Shown: positions 15,701 to 26,683, counted from the stretch's first letter. The stretch is DNA of 64,000 nt from Novosphingobium lentum NBRC 107847 (GCF_001590965.1 NZ_BCTW01000019.1:1-64000), one strand, 5' to 3'. Notes: a model not told the origin generated them from the letters alone. Numbers and translations: made by a program.

Positions 15701-16801
15701 ATGGGTTTCAAATGCGGGATCGTCGGGCTGCCCAATGTCGGCAAGTCCACGCTGTTCAATGCGCTGACCGAGACACAGTCGGCGCAGGCGGCGAACTATC
15801 CATTCTGCACGATCGAGCCCAATGTCGGCAACGTCGGCGTGCCCGATCTGCGGCTCGACGAGCTGGCGCGGATCGCGGGCAGCCAGAAGATCATCCCCAC
15901 GCAGCTCGGCTTTGTCGATATCGCGGGCCTCGTGCGCGGGGCGTCGAAGGGCGAAGGCCTGGGCAACCAGTTCCTCGGCAACATTCGCGAGGTGGACGCG
16001 ATCATCCACGTGCTGCGCTGCTTCGAGAACGACGACATCCAGCATGTCGAGAACAAGGTCGATCCGGTATCCGATGCCGACACTGTCGAAACCGAGCTGA
16101 TGCTGTCGGACCTTGAAAGCCTGGAAAAGCGCGTGCCCGCCGCGCAGAAAAAGGCCGCGCAAGGCGACAAGGAGCAGAAGATCATTGCCTCCGTGCTGGG
16201 CCAGGCGCTCGACCTCCTGCGTGAGGGCAAGCCCGCACGGCTGACCAAGCCGAAGGACGAGGAAGAGGAGCGCGTGTTCAAACAGGCGCAGCTGCTCACC
16301 GCCAAGCCGGTGCTGTACGTCTGCAATGTCGAGGAAGACGCGGCCGCCAACGGCAACGCCTTTTCCGCGCGGGTGTTCGAAAAGGCCAAGGCCGAAGGCG
16401 CCAATGCGGTGATCGTGTCCGCCGCGATCGAAAGCGAGCTGGTCGGCATGGATCCCGACGAACGCATGGTGTTCCTCGAAGAAATGGGCCTGCACGAAAC
16501 CGGCCTCGCCCGCATCATCCGCTCGGGCTACGATCTGCTGCATCTGCTGACGTTTTTCACCGTCGGCCCCAAGGAAGCGCGCGCGTGGACGGTGCATCTG
16601 GGCGCCAAGGCCCCCGACGCGGCGGGCGAGATCCATTCCGACATGCAGCGCGGCTTCATCCGCGCCGAGACAATCGCCTACGACGACTTCATTGCGCTGG
16701 GCGGCGAGAACGGCGCGAAAGACGCGGGCAAGTTGCGGCAGGAAGGCAAGGAATACGTGGTGCAGGACGGCGACGTGATGCACTTCAAGTTCAACGTCTG
16801 A
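15701..16801 (+). CDS. ychF: Redox-regulated ATPase YchF (OLA1 family)
   Basis: 366 aa, standard length, with CGGAG upstream of the ATG. G-domain motifs: GLPNVGKSTLFNAL (P-loop), NYPFCTIEPNVG, DIAGLV and the NVEE-type G4 region typical of this ATP-preferring OBG-related family. A central coiled-coil and a C-terminal TGS domain (FFTVGPKEARAWTVHLGAKA) follow. It binds ribosomes and responds to oxidative stress in E. coli. The MaoC-type gene follows after 16 bp. Confidence 0.96.
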   Translation: MGFKCGIVGLPNVGKSTLFNALTETQSAQAANYPFCTIEPNVGNVGVPDLRLDELARIAGSQKIIPTQLGFVDIAGLVRGASKGEGLGNQFLGNIREVDAIIHVLRCFENDDIQHVENKVDPVSDADTVETELMLSDLESLEKRVPAAQKKAAQGDKEQKIIASVLGQALDLLREGKPARLTKPKDEEEERVFKQAQLLTAKPVLYVCNVEEDAAANGNAFSARVFEKAKAEGANAVIVSAAIESELVGMDPDERMVFLEEMGLHETGLARIIRSGYDLLHLLTFFTVGPKEARAWTVHLGAKAPDAAGEIHSDMQRGFIRAETIAYDDFIALGGENGAKDAGKLRQEGKEYVVQDGDVMHFKFNV

Positions 16802-16817
16802 CAACAAGGCCTGGCGC

Positions 16818-17273
16818 ATGCAGTATTTCGAGGATCTGGAACCGGGCACGGTGCAACGCTTCGGCGCGTATCACGTCACCCGTGAAGAGGTGGTCGAATT
16901 TGCCGGCCGGTTCGATCCGCAGCCGTTCCACTTGTCCGACGAAGCCGCCGCCACGACCCATTTCGGCCGCCTGTCCGCCAGCGGCTGGCACACCTGCGCG
17001 ATGGTCATGAGCATGGTGGTCGAAAACCTCAAAGCCCACGATCAGGCCGGGCTGGGATCGCCGGGCGTCGATGAACTGCGCTGGCACAAGCCGGTCTATC
17101 CCGGCGACACGCTGCGCTGCGAAACGCAGCTGCTCGACAAGCGCCGCAGTGCTTCACGCCCGGACATGGGCAGCTTCCGCTCGACGATGCAGGTGTTCAA
17201 CCAGGACGATCAGCTGGTGATGAGCTTCACCTCGATCGGCCTGATCCGGGTGCGTGGCGGCGCTGCCAGCTGA
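16818..17273 (+). CDS. MaoC family (R)-hydratase-like protein
   Basis: 151 aa, single hot-dog fold. It starts MQYFEDLEPGTVQRFGAYHV and contains the hydratase motif region FAGRFDPQPFHLSDEAAATT (Asp and His of the catalytic dyad) and LSASGWHTCAMVM. MaoC hydratases act on enoyl-CoA substrates. It is 16 bp after ychF and converges with the lipoprotein gene with one base between the stops. The substrate is unknown. Confidence 0.88.
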   Translation: MQYFEDLEPGTVQRFGAYHVTREEVVEFAGRFDPQPFHLSDEAAATTHFGRLSASGWHTCAMVMSMVVENLKAHDQAGLGSPGVDELRWHKPVYPGDTLRCETQLLDKRRSASRPDMGSFRSTMQVFNQDDQLVMSFTSIGLIRVRGGAAS

Positions 17274-17274
17274 G

Positions 17275-17814
17275 CTAGACCGCCCGGCACTGCACCAGCC
17301 CCTTGGCCTGATACACCACCTGATCGTAGGGATCGGTGATCACCAGCTGGCCCGGAAACTGCGCATCGCTGCCCGCCTTGCCGCCGCCGCTGTCGACCCG
17401 CGTGAGGGTGAGCGCGTATTGCTTGCCGACATAGCGCGACCAGCTGTGCTCGGGCATGCGCGTGCTGCCGGGATCGGAGGCCAGGATCACCAACACGTCC
17501 TTGAGCTTGATCGCGGCGCGCTTGTCCTGCGTCATCGCCACCGCGCCCATCCCACCGCCGTCGGCCACGAACGCGCAGCCGGTGCCGTGGAGCTGGCCCT
17601 GCTCGATATCGGGATAGAGGATCGGCTGCGGCGCGAGCGGCTGCGGCGGCGGTTTGACATTGTTGGCGGCGTTGACCGCGGCGATGTCACGCGCATCGCG
17701 CGCCGCCTGCTGCGCCTTGTCATAGTCGCCGCCATGGCACGCGCCGGTGAGCAGCAGCAGGCCCAACGCCAACGCCCGCCGCAACCGGATCCGCTGCTGG
17801 TCGTCGCGCATCAT
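17275..17814 (-). CDS. Putative lipoprotein, unknown function
   Basis: 179 aa from ATG 17814, overlapping the mutL stop (ATGATGA context). The N-terminus has basic residues, a hydrophobic stretch ALALGLLLL and TGAC, a lipobox. The mature part has no motif I recognize; it contains a Pro-rich segment (NVKPPPQPLAPQPILYP) and a globular end (FPGQLVITDPYDQVVYQAKG). Conserved placement behind mutL would be worth knowing but cannot be seen here. Confidence 0.7.
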   Translation of the reverse strand: MMRDDQQRIRLRRALALGLLLLTGACHGGDYDKAQQAARDARDIAAVNAANNVKPPPQPLAPQPILYPDIEQGQLHGTGCAFVADGGGMGAVAMTQDKRAAIKLKDVLVILASDPGSTRMPEHSWSRYVGKQYALTLTRVDSGGGKAGSDAQFPGQLVITDPYDQVVYQAKGLVQCRAV

Positions 17815-19646
17815 TTTCTCCCGAACAGCTTTTCGATGTCGCCGTGCGCCAGTTTGACCCATGTCGGTCGCCCGTGGTTGCACTGGCCCGATCGCGGGGT
17901 GACTTCCATTTCGCGCAGCAGCGCGTTCATTTCGGCGACCGACAGCACGCGGCCCGCGCGGACCGAGCCGTGGCAGGCCATCGTCGCCAGCACGAGGTCA
18001 AGCCGTTCGCCCAAGAGCAGAGCATCGCCGTTGCGCGCCAGATCGTCGGCCACGTCGCGCAGCAGCGCCTGCGGATCGCCCTTGGCCAGCGCGGCGGGCA
18101 TGGCGCGCACCAGCATCGCGACGGGTCCGAACCGTTCGAGCACCAGCCCGAACCCGGCCAGCGTGGTGGCGGCATCTTCCAGCCGGTCGCAATCGGGTTC
18201 TTCCAGTTCGACCACTTCGGGGATCAGCAGCGCCTGGCTGGCAGAGGTGCCCTCCCCCGCCCCGGCGGCGCGCAGGCGTTCGAGGACGAGGCGCTCGTGC
18301 GCGGCATGCTGGTCGACGATGATCAGGCCGTCTTCGGCTTCGGCGACGATGTAGGTGCTAGCCACCTGCCCGCGCGCCACGCCGAGCGGGTAAGTCGCCG
18401 AAGCCGGCTCATGCGCCGCCTCCGCGCGGGCCGTGGGCGGCGCCATGATCGCCTGTTCGTAGCCGCGCCACGCCCGGCCCGCTTCGCTGACCCCGGCGCT
18501 GCCTGCAGGGGACGCCGATGGCCAGCCCGCACCGCCGAAAATACTGGCCTGCGTTGGCGCAAGGTCGCGCGCGATCTCCGCGATCGGTTCCGCCTGCCAC
18601 GCCGCCATCGCGGATTGCGAGGGCGCCTGCGCCGCACGCTGATCGCCGGTCGACAGCGCATGGCGCAAGCCGCTAACCACCATGCCGCGCACCAACGCCG
18701 GGTCGCGGAAGCGCACTTCGGTCTTGGCCGGGTGGACGTTGACGTCGACCTCGCTGCCCGGAAGATCGAGGAACAGCGCCAGCACTGCGTGGCGATCGCG
18801 CGCCAGCATGTCGGAATAGGCACCGCGCACCGCGCCGACGAGCAGGCGGTCCTTCACCGGGCGGCCGTTGACGAACAGGTACTGGTGATCGGCGACGCCG
18901 CGATTGTAGGTCGGCAGGCCCGCCACCCCGGTCAGCCGGATGTCGCCGCGCTGGAGATCGACCGCCACGTTGTTGCCCGCCAGTTCGCGCGCGATCAGCA
19001 GCGCCACCCGCGTTTCGAGCGCATCACCCGGCTGCACCGCCAGCGCGCGGCGGCCATCATGCTCGACGGTAAACCCGACGTCGGGCCGTGCCATTGCCAG
19101 CCGGCGCACGGTATCTATGCACGCTCCCCACTCCGCACGGGCGGAGCGCAGGAACTTGCGGCGCGCGGGCACGTGCGCGAACAGGTGTTCCACCCGCACG
19201 CGCGTTCCCGGCGGCAGCGCGGCGGGGCCGTCGGCGGTGACCGCGCCGTGATCGACCACCCTGCGCCAGCCTTCGGCGGCCCCCTGCGGCCGGCTCTCGA
19301 TCGCAACGCGCGCGACGCTGGCGATCGACGGCAGTGCTTCACCCCGGAAGCCGAGCGTGGCGACGTTTTCCAGCGCGCCGTCCTCGCCCACCAGACTTTC
19401 GGGCAGCTTGGAGGTGGCGTGGCGTTGGAGCGCGAGCGCGATCTCTGCCGGCGCCATCCCGCAGCCGTCGTCGGTCACCTCGATCAGCGCCAGACCGCCT
19501 TCCGACAATCGCACGACGACGTTGCGCGCACCGGCATCGATCGCGTTTTCGACCAGTTCCTTCAGCGCGCTCGCCGGGCGTTCGACCACTTCGCCCGCGG
19601 CGATGCGGTTGACCAGGTTTTCGGGAAGGCGGCGGATGATCGGCAT
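17811..19646 (-). CDS. mutL: DNA mismatch repair protein MutL
   Basis: 611 aa from ATG 19646 (MPIIRRLPENLVNRIAAGEV). GHKL ATPase domain: VERPASALKELVENAIDAGA, TDDGCGM and TLGFRGEALPSIASV. Transducer domain about 210-330, then a variable linker and the C-terminal dimerization domain with VDQHAAHERL, ACHGSVRAG and SGQCNHGRPTWV. The DQHAxxER motif and CNHGRP indicate an endonuclease-type MutL. It couples MutS mismatch recognition to strand incision. Divergent from mreB with 190 bp between starts. Confidence 0.96.
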   Translation of the reverse strand: MPIIRRLPENLVNRIAAGEVVERPASALKELVENAIDAGARNVVVRLSEGGLALIEVTDDGCGMAPAEIALALQRHATSKLPESLVGEDGALENVATLGFRGEALPSIASVARVAIESRPQGAAEGWRRVVDHGAVTADGPAALPPGTRVRVEHLFAHVPARRKFLRSARAEWGACIDTVRRLAMARPDVGFTVEHDGRRALAVQPGDALETRVALLIARELAGNNVAVDLQRGDIRLTGVAGLPTYNRGVADHQYLFVNGRPVKDRLLVGAVRGAYSDMLARDRHAVLALFLDLPGSEVDVNVHPAKTEVRFRDPALVRGMVVSGLRHALSTGDQRAAQAPSQSAMAAWQAEPIAEIARDLAPTQASIFGGAGWPSASPAGSAGVSEAGRAWRGYEQAIMAPPTARAEAAHEPASATYPLGVARGQVASTYIVAEAEDGLIIVDQHAAHERLVLERLRAAGAGEGTSASQALLIPEVVELEEPDCDRLEDAATTLAGFGLVLERFGPVAMLVRAMPAALAKGDPQALLRDVADDLARNGDALLLGERLDLVLATMACHGSVRAGRVLSVAEMNALLREMEVTPRSGQCNHGRPTWVKLAHGDIEKLFGRK

Positions 19647-19719
19647 GCGATTCAACTGGTAGCGACGAACCAGCGTCTTTTCGAGGCGGCCGGAAAACAA
19701 AGCCGTCGATTGGCGGTAA

Positions 19720-20883
<1,164 letters not shown>

Positions 20884-20979
20884 GGCGGCGTTCATCGGAC
20901 ACCGGTTAGCCGCCCGACATTCCCGTCTGCCGGGTAATCGACCTGACGGAAGCGCGGGGCTGGAAGGGGTATAGGAACA

Positions 20980-21897
20980 ATGGCGCGGTCGCAGGACCGG
21001 CGCCCGGGCTTTTCGCGCAGGGCGCAATACGGCATCTTCACCGGCTATGTGGTCGCCTTCGCGGGCGTGCTGGCCGGGCTCGCCGTGCTCGCCATATCGC
21101 TGTTCAATCCCGGAGCCTTTTCCTTTGCGCGCAACGCCGCGAACGAGGTTGCGCGTCCGCTCGGCCAGGCCGGTGCCTCGTCGCGCCAGGGCGGCCAGGG
21201 CCTGTTCTCGGCGATCGGGGCCTATTTCGACGCCGGCCGCCAGAACGCCCAGCTCCATCGCGAGGTCGACAAGGCGCGCGCCAATGCCGCGACGATGCAC
21301 GCGCTGCAGGATGAAAACCGCCGGCTGAAAGCCCTGCTCGGGATCATCGATCCGCAGCAACGCCCGGTGGCGGCGGCGCGGCTGATCGGCTCGACCGCCA
21401 GCAGCACCCGGCGCTTCGCGATCCTTTCGGTCGGCTGGCGCAGCGGCGTGCGGAATGGCGAACCGGTGCGGTCCGAAACCGGCCTGATCGGGCGCGTGAC
21501 CGAAACCGGACCCGACACTGCGCGAGTCCTGCTGGTGACCGATGCTGACAATGTCGTGCCGGTGCGCCGGGCGAGTGATGGGCTGGCCGCGTTCATCCAG
21601 GGCGGCGGCAACGGCCAGGTCACGATCCGCCTGCTCAATCTGGGCGTCAATCCGGTCAGGAAGGGCGACGTGTTCGTGACATCGGGCTCGGGCGGGCTCT
21701 ATCCGCCCGGCATCCCGGTGGCGGTCGCGACCCAGCCGATGCGCGACGGCGCCATCGCGCAACTCGCCAGCGATCCGGCGGCGGCCGAATTCGTGATCGT
21801 CGATCCGGTGTTCCAGCAGGCCGCCACGCAGGCGATGGTCGAGGCGGACAAGCCCGTGCCCCCGGTGCAGGCACCGCCGCGGAAAAAGAAGAAGTGA
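20980..21897 (+). CDS. mreC: Rod shape-determining protein MreC
   Basis: 305 aa. A short cytoplasmic start (MARSQDRRPGFSRRAQYG) precedes one membrane helix (about residues 20-45), a coiled-coil with Arg/Gln/Leu heptads (LHREVDKARANAATMHALQD) and a periplasmic beta-barrel domain (VGWRSGVRNGEPV, GLIGRV). It ends PPRKKKK, a basic tail. It scaffolds the elongasome in the periplasm. 96 bp after mreB; mreD overlaps its stop. Confidence 0.95.
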   Translation: MARSQDRRPGFSRRAQYGIFTGYVVAFAGVLAGLAVLAISLFNPGAFSFARNAANEVARPLGQAGASSRQGGQGLFSAIGAYFDAGRQNAQLHREVDKARANAATMHALQDENRRLKALLGIIDPQQRPVAAARLIGSTASSTRRFAILSVGWRSGVRNGEPVRSETGLIGRVTETGPDTARVLLVTDADNVVPVRRASDGLAAFIQGGGNGQVTIRLLNLGVNPVRKGDVFVTSGSGGLYPPGIPVAVATQPMRDGAIAQLASDPAAAEFVIVDPVFQQAATQAMVEADKPVPPVQAPPRKKKK

Positions 21898-22454
21898 GCC
21901 GCCTGCGCCTGCCCGCGCGCGCCGAGGACCGCTTTCGCAGCCGGATCAACCGCGCGCCCTCCCCGGTGCTGGCCGTTGCGGTGCCGTGGGCTTCGATCAT
22001 GCTGCTGTCGATGATCAGCTTTTCGCCGATCGTCGCGTCCGCGCCGGTGCTGCCACCGCTGGCGTTCATGCTGCTGATCGCGTGGCGCATGTTGCGCCCC
22101 GGCCTGCTGCCGGTCTGGGCGGGGTTGCCGCTGGGCGCGTTCGACGATCTTTACAGCGGCCAGCCGTTCGGCAGTGGCATCGTGCTGTGGTCGCTGGCGA
22201 TGCTGGCCATGGACGTGATCGACGTGCGGTTCCTGTGGCGCGGGTTCCTGCAGGACTGGCTGGCGGCCGCCGCGCTGTTTGCGGGTTATCTGCTGCTCGG
22301 CGCGCTGATTGCCGGCATGGCGACCGGCCACCCCGACCCGATCGGCACGCTGCCGCAAGTGGCGCTCAGCATCGTGCTGTTCCCCGCGATCAACGCCTTG
22401 GTCGCGCTGCTCGACCGGTTGCGGCTGCTGCCGCTGAAGACCGTGGGCGCATGA
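21894..22454 (+). CDS. mreD: Rod shape-determining protein MreD
   Basis: 186 aa from a GTG start that overlaps the mreC stop (GTGA). Highly hydrophobic with about five membrane segments, for example WASIMLLSMISFSPIVASAP and LAAAALFAGYLLLGALIAGM. The position between mreC and mrdA, and motif GAFDDLYSGQPFGSGIVLW, identify it. It completes the MreCD membrane complex. Its stop overlaps the mrdA start (ATGA). Confidence 0.92.
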   Translation: MSRLRLPARAEDRFRSRINRAPSPVLAVAVPWASIMLLSMISFSPIVASAPVLPPLAFMLLIAWRMLRPGLLPVWAGLPLGAFDDLYSGQPFGSGIVLWSLAMLAMDVIDVRFLWRGFLQDWLAAAALFAGYLLLGALIAGMATGHPDPIGTLPQVALSIVLFPAINALVALLDRLRLLPLKTVGA

Positions 22455-24589
22455 AGCGGATCGGGCTCCCGTTCGCCAGCGACAAGCGCAAGGTGCCCAA
22501 GCTGCCGACGACTTCGATCGCGCTCAACAACCGCTTCGACCGGCGCTCGTTCGTGCTGGGCGCGGCGCAGGGCGGTGTCGGCCTGCTGCTCGCGACCCGG
22601 CTCGGCTATCTCGCGGTTGCCGAAAACGCCAAGTACCGCGCCGCGTCCGAAAGCAACCGGGTCAACCTCACGCTGATCCCGCCGCGCCGGGGCTGGGTGA
22701 TCGATCGCACGGGCGCGCCGCTGGCCGCCAACCGCGCCGATTTTCGCGTGGACATCATTCCCGATCGCCTGGTCGACCGCGACCGCACGCTGAAAACGCT
22801 GCAGGAACTGCTCGCGCTGCCCGACGACAAAGTCCGCGACATTTCCGACAAGCTCGACAAGGCGCGCGGGTTCCAGCCGGTCGAAGTCGCCGCCAGCATG
22901 GACTGGGATCACTTCGCGGCGGTCAGCGTGCGCTTGCCGGACTTGCCCGGGGTCATCCCCCAGCGCGGCTTTTCGCGCGATTATCCGACCGGAGCCGCGG
23001 TCGGCCACCTCGTCGGCTACGTCGGCCCGGCGTCGGCCGAGGATTACGAGCGCGAGCGCAACCCGCTGCTGATCACGCCGGGCTTCAAGATCGGCAAGGA
23101 CGGGCTCGAAAAGCAGTTCGAAGCCCGCCTGCGCGGCATTCCCGGTGCCCGACGGGTCGAGGCGACTGCCAGCGGCCGCGTGGTCCGCGACCTCGGCACG
23201 CGCGAGGATGTGCCGGGCCAGCCGATCCAGCTGACCATCAACGGCGCGCTGCAGGATTATGCCGCGCGTCGCATCGGGCTGGAATCCGGGTCGGTGGTGG
23301 TGATGGATTGCGCCACCGGCGATGTCCTGGCCATGGCCTCGATGCCCAGCTTCGATCCCAACAGCTTTGCCGACGGCATCGGCCGCATCGAATGGAAGAT
23401 GCTGTCCGAAGACGATCACGTGCCGTTGCGTAACAAAGTGCTGCGCGGCCTCTACCCGCCCGGATCGACCGTAAAGCCGATGGTCGCGCTGTCGTTTCTC
23501 GAAGGCGGGCTCGACCCGAAGGAGTCGGTCAATTGCGCCGGCGGGCTGCGCGTGGGCAACCGCGTGTTCCACTGCTGGAACCACCACGGCCACGGCTCGA
23601 CCGACATGCTGAAAGGCATCTACCAGAGCTGCGACGTCTATTTCTACCACTTCGCCCAGCGCATGGGCATGGACGGCATCGCGGCGATGGCGCGGCGCCT
23701 GGGGTTGGGCCAGGAATTTCCACTCCCCGTCGCCGGCCAGTCGTATGGCACGGTCCCCGATCCGGCGTGGAAGAAGCGCAAGTATCATCAGGACTGGGCG
23801 ATCTACGATACGGTGAACGCCACCATCGGCCAGGGCTATGTGCAGGTAAACCCGCTGCAGCAGGCGGTGATGGCCTCGCGGCTGGCCAGCGGCAACATCC
23901 TGATGCCGCGCCTGCTGCTCGATCGCCACGCGCCCGCGCCCAAGCCGCTGGGCATCGCGCAGGACCACCTCGACCTGATCCACGCCGCGATGAACGAAGT
24001 GGTCAACGGGCGCGGCACCGCCGGCAAGGCGCGCCTGCCCATCCCCGGCGTGCAGATGGCGGGCAAGACCGGCACCGCGCAAGTGGTCGGCCTCAACGTG
24101 GGCAACGGCAAGGGCGGCCAGTGGAAGCACCGCGACCATGGGCACTTCATCTGCTTTGCCCCGTTCGACAAGCCGCGCTATGCCTGCGCCGTGGCGATCG
24201 AGCATGGCGGCGGATCGGGCTCGGCCTATCCGGTCGCGCGTGACGTCATGACGTTCCTGTTCGACCAGGCCAAGGCGATGGAAGTGCTCGAAGGCTACGA
24301 AAAGCAGTGGGGCGGCAACGTGACCCAGCGCATGGCCGCCAAATATGCCTCCTACGAAGCACAGTTCGGCGCCACCGCGCCCAAGCCAGCGGACGATGCC
24401 CAACTGGCCGAAACCGTCGCTGCGGACAACACGCCCGCCACTGAACCCACCGCAGCGGTGACCGACGCCGCCCCCCCCGCGCCCGAGCCGGTCGCCGCGC
24501 CCCCGCCCACGCCCGATCCGTCGCCGACGCCAGCGCCCCCGGCTGCGGCCTCCGCCCCGGTGGCCGCCACCGTACCGCAGGTCCACTGA
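22451..24589 (+). CDS. mrdA: Penicillin-binding protein 2 (elongation transpeptidase)
   Basis: 712 aa. One membrane anchor (about residues 28-50), a PBP dimerization domain and a transpeptidase domain. Catalytic motifs: PPGSTVKP (SxxK serine), the SCD variant of SxN (YQSCDVYFYH) and KTGTAQV. The tail after residue 640 is a long Pro/Ala/Thr-rich linker (for example APPAPEPVAAPPPTPDPSPT) not needed for catalysis. The start ATG overlaps the mreD stop. It crosslinks peptidoglycan during elongation with RodA. Confidence 0.96.
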   Translation: MKRIGLPFASDKRKVPKLPTTSIALNNRFDRRSFVLGAAQGGVGLLLATRLGYLAVAENAKYRAASESNRVNLTLIPPRRGWVIDRTGAPLAANRADFRVDIIPDRLVDRDRTLKTLQELLALPDDKVRDISDKLDKARGFQPVEVAASMDWDHFAAVSVRLPDLPGVIPQRGFSRDYPTGAAVGHLVGYVGPASAEDYERERNPLLITPGFKIGKDGLEKQFEARLRGIPGARRVEATASGRVVRDLGTREDVPGQPIQLTINGALQDYAARRIGLESGSVVVMDCATGDVLAMASMPSFDPNSFADGIGRIEWKMLSEDDHVPLRNKVLRGLYPPGSTVKPMVALSFLEGGLDPKESVNCAGGLRVGNRVFHCWNHHGHGSTDMLKGIYQSCDVYFYHFAQRMGMDGIAAMARRLGLGQEFPLPVAGQSYGTVPDPAWKKRKYHQDWAIYDTVNATIGQGYVQVNPLQQAVMASRLASGNILMPRLLLDRHAPAPKPLGIAQDHLDLIHAAMNEVVNGRGTAGKARLPIPGVQMAGKTGTAQVVGLNVGNGKGGQWKHRDHGHFICFAPFDKPRYACAVAIEHGGGSGSAYPVARDVMTFLFDQAKAMEVLEGYEKQWGGNVTQRMAAKYASYEAQFGATAPKPADDAQLAETVAADNTPATEPTAAVTDAAPPAPEPVAAPPPTPDPSPTPAPPAAASAPVAATVPQVH

Positions 24590-24592
24590 CGC

Positions 24593-25708
24593 ATGCAGCG
24601 CGCCTACATTCCCGCCGCGATCGCCGCGCAGCCGTGGAAGCTGATCCTGCCGCTGTTCGCGCTCGTGCTGTTCGGCGCGACCGTGCTCTATTCCGCCGCC
24701 GGAGGATCGCTGCGCCCCTGGGCGGGGATGCATGTCGCGCGGTTCATCATCTTCCTGGTCATGGCGATGCTGATCGCGCGGGCGCCGAAGGACTGGTTCC
24801 GCCGGGTCGCGCTGCCCGGCTATGCCGGGTTGTGCGTGCTGCTGGTGCTGGTCGAACTGCTCGGCGCGATCGGCGGTGGCAGCCGCCGCTGGCTCGACTT
24901 GGGATTCATGACGCTGCAGCCGTCCGAACTGATGAAGCCCGGCATCGTGCTGGTGCTTGCGTGGTTCTACGACCTGCTGCCGCCGGGTGAATCGCAAGGC
25001 TGGCGCGCGATCGTGCCGGCGGGCGTGATGCTGGGCATTCCGGCGGCGCTGGTGATGCTGCAGCCCGATCTCGGCACCGCGCTGGCGATCAGCTTCGGCG
25101 CGGTGGTGATGATGTTCCTGGCGGGACTGCCGTTGCGGCTGTTCATCGGCGCGGGCGCAGCGGGCGCGGTGATCGCACCGATCGCGTTCTTCACCCTGCT
25201 CCACGATTACCAGCGCAAGCGCGTGCTGGTGTTCATGGACCCCGAAAGCGATCCGCTCGGCTCGGGCTATCACATCACCCAGTCCAAGATCGCGATCGGA
25301 TCGGGTGGGTTCTTCGGCAAGGGGTTCGGCAACGGATCGCAGAGCCACCTCGATTACCTGCCCGAATCGCACACCGATTTCGTGTTCGCCACGATGGCCG
25401 AGGAATGGGGCATGGTCGGCGGGTTGTTCGTGCTGCTGGTGTTCGGCCTGATCCTGCGCTGGGGCCTGCAGGTCTCGCGCCGCGCGCCCGACCGGTTCTC
25501 GATGCTGCTGGCGGCAGGCATGACCACCACGATCTTTTTCTACGTCTGCATCAATCTGATGATGGTCATGGGACTGGCCCCTGTGGTGGGCATCCCGCTG
25601 CCGTTCATGAGCCACGGCGGCTCCTCGATGATGACCAACATGATCTGCATCGGCACGATCATGGCGGTCGACCGGTGGGGCAAGCAGGGTGGCGGAAGTT
25701 TGTTGTAG
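24593..25708 (+). CDS. rodA: Peptidoglycan glycosyltransferase RodA
   Basis: 371 aa SEDS-family polytopic membrane protein, about ten helices. Motifs: GGGSRRWLDLGFMTLQPSEL, MLQPDLGTALAI, LPESHTDFVFATMAEEWGMV and the SEDS end signature GIPLPFMSHGGSSMM. It polymerizes lipid II glycan strands for cell elongation and works with PBP2 encoded 3 bp upstream. Last gene of the mre operon. Confidence 0.96.
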   Translation: MQRAYIPAAIAAQPWKLILPLFALVLFGATVLYSAAGGSLRPWAGMHVARFIIFLVMAMLIARAPKDWFRRVALPGYAGLCVLLVLVELLGAIGGGSRRWLDLGFMTLQPSELMKPGIVLVLAWFYDLLPPGESQGWRAIVPAGVMLGIPAALVMLQPDLGTALAISFGAVVMMFLAGLPLRLFIGAGAAGAVIAPIAFFTLLHDYQRKRVLVFMDPESDPLGSGYHITQSKIAIGSGGFFGKGFGNGSQSHLDYLPESHTDFVFATMAEEWGMVGGLFVLLVFGLILRWGLQVSRRAPDRFSMLLAAGMTTTIFFYVCINLMMVMGLAPVVGIPLPFMSHGGSSMMTNMICIGTIMAVDRWGKQGGGSLL

Positions 25709-25726
25709 GGCCCGCCAAAAGAGGGC

Positions 25727-25754
25727 TTGGCAGCCACGCAGCAATCGCTATAGG
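25727..25754 (+). promoter_or_regulatory. tRNA-Lys promoter
   Basis: TTGGCA (25727-25732), 16-bp spacer, TATAGG (25749-25754), ending 19 bp before the tRNA. The GCTATAGGGGCGC context is common for stable-RNA promoters in sphingomonads. It starts just after the rodA stop. Confidence 0.65.
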
Positions 25755-25773
25755 GGCGCTTCCGCGACGGAAC

Positions 25774-25849
<76 letters not shown>

Positions 25850-25960
25850 TTTTTCACATTGAGATCTGCCGCTGGGCGACGAAGCTTGCCTTTCGGTAGC
25901 GGCTGATCGACGCGCGCTGCGAACCGGCCCAAATCCGAACCCGAACGCGGACACTTCGGG

Positions 25961-26683
25961 TCAAGCCTGGTCGATGACCCTGAACACGGCGCCAGCCCCT
26001 GCATCACGGACGAGGTCCACGCGGCCCCCATCCCAATGATAATCGAGATGCCGCCGCTGGATCGGCGCTGAGGCACAGTCCGGGTAGAACAGCGCCGCGC
26101 ATTCGCCGCCTGCATGCCGGACACTGGGATAAACGACGCCGTTTGCGCCTGCTGCCCTGAGGCCGGCACCCAGCGGTTGGCTTGCCCGGTAACTGTCGCG
26201 ATCGAGAGCGCTCCGGGCGGCGCCGGCGTGGCCCCGCAGGTCCTGCAAACCAGCCGCGACCGTGAGCACGATTTCGCGAAACTGCGAAGTCCACCCGGGT
26301 GCCTCCGCGGTGCGCGCCATGAACCGTGCATGGTGATGAATGGTCTCGAACAGCGCGGTCTCGAAGGTGTTCCCGGCATAGAGAACGCCATATGTTCCAT
26401 CGGTGAACCGGCTGGGACGGTCGGTGCTGCAATGGGTAAACGGCGACATCAGGTAGGACGCCCCGTTGCCGCCCACCCGCCGATCGACCGGGACAAGATC
26501 GAGGTTACCGATCGTTGCCATGATGCGGGGGTTGGTTTTCTGCTCTCCGGCGATCAGCAGCGGCCAGTCAGCGGGATCGGCAATGTCCTCGAACAGATCG
26601 ATCGGCGGAAAGACGCTGCGGATGATCCTGACAGCCCCTGTCCATTCGACATTTGCAACCGAAAGATCGGCCAGTGCCGTCAC
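25961..26683 (-). CDS. RES domain toxin (NAD+-degrading type)
   Basis: 240 aa from a GTG start overlapping the antitoxin stop (GTGA). The RES domain is seen in RFTDGTYGVLYAGNTFETAL then FETIHHHARF, and in ASQPLGAGLRAAGANGVVYP and SVRHAGGECAALFYPD. The Arg, Tyr, Glu and Ser positions of the family active site appear present. RES toxins (for example MbcT, ParT, and Xre-RES pairs) deplete NAD+ or modify proteins. Translational coupling to the upstream antitoxin is typical. Confidence 0.87.
   Translation of the reverse strand: MTALADLSVANVEWTGAVRIIRSVFPPIDLFEDIADPADWPLLIAGEQKTNPRIMATIGNLDLVPVDRRVGGNGASYLMSPFTHCSTDRPSRFTDGTYGVLYAGNTFETALFETIHHHARFMARTAEAPGWTSQFREIVLTVAAGLQDLRGHAGAARSALDRDSYRASQPLGAGLRAAGANGVVYPSVRHAGGECAALFYPDCASAPIQRRHLDYHWDGGRVDLVRDAGAGAVFRVIDQA

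Noticed and set aside
22286..25744. An 1152-codon open frame on the minus strand opposite mreD-mrdA-rodA
   Set aside because: It is antisense to three well-identified genes; its sequence is His/Arg/Asp-rich low-complexity typical of the opposite frame of GC-rich coding DNA.
25850..25960. A possible att-type duplication of the tRNA-Lys 3' end
   Set aside because: I found no second copy of the tRNA end in the window and no integrase gene.
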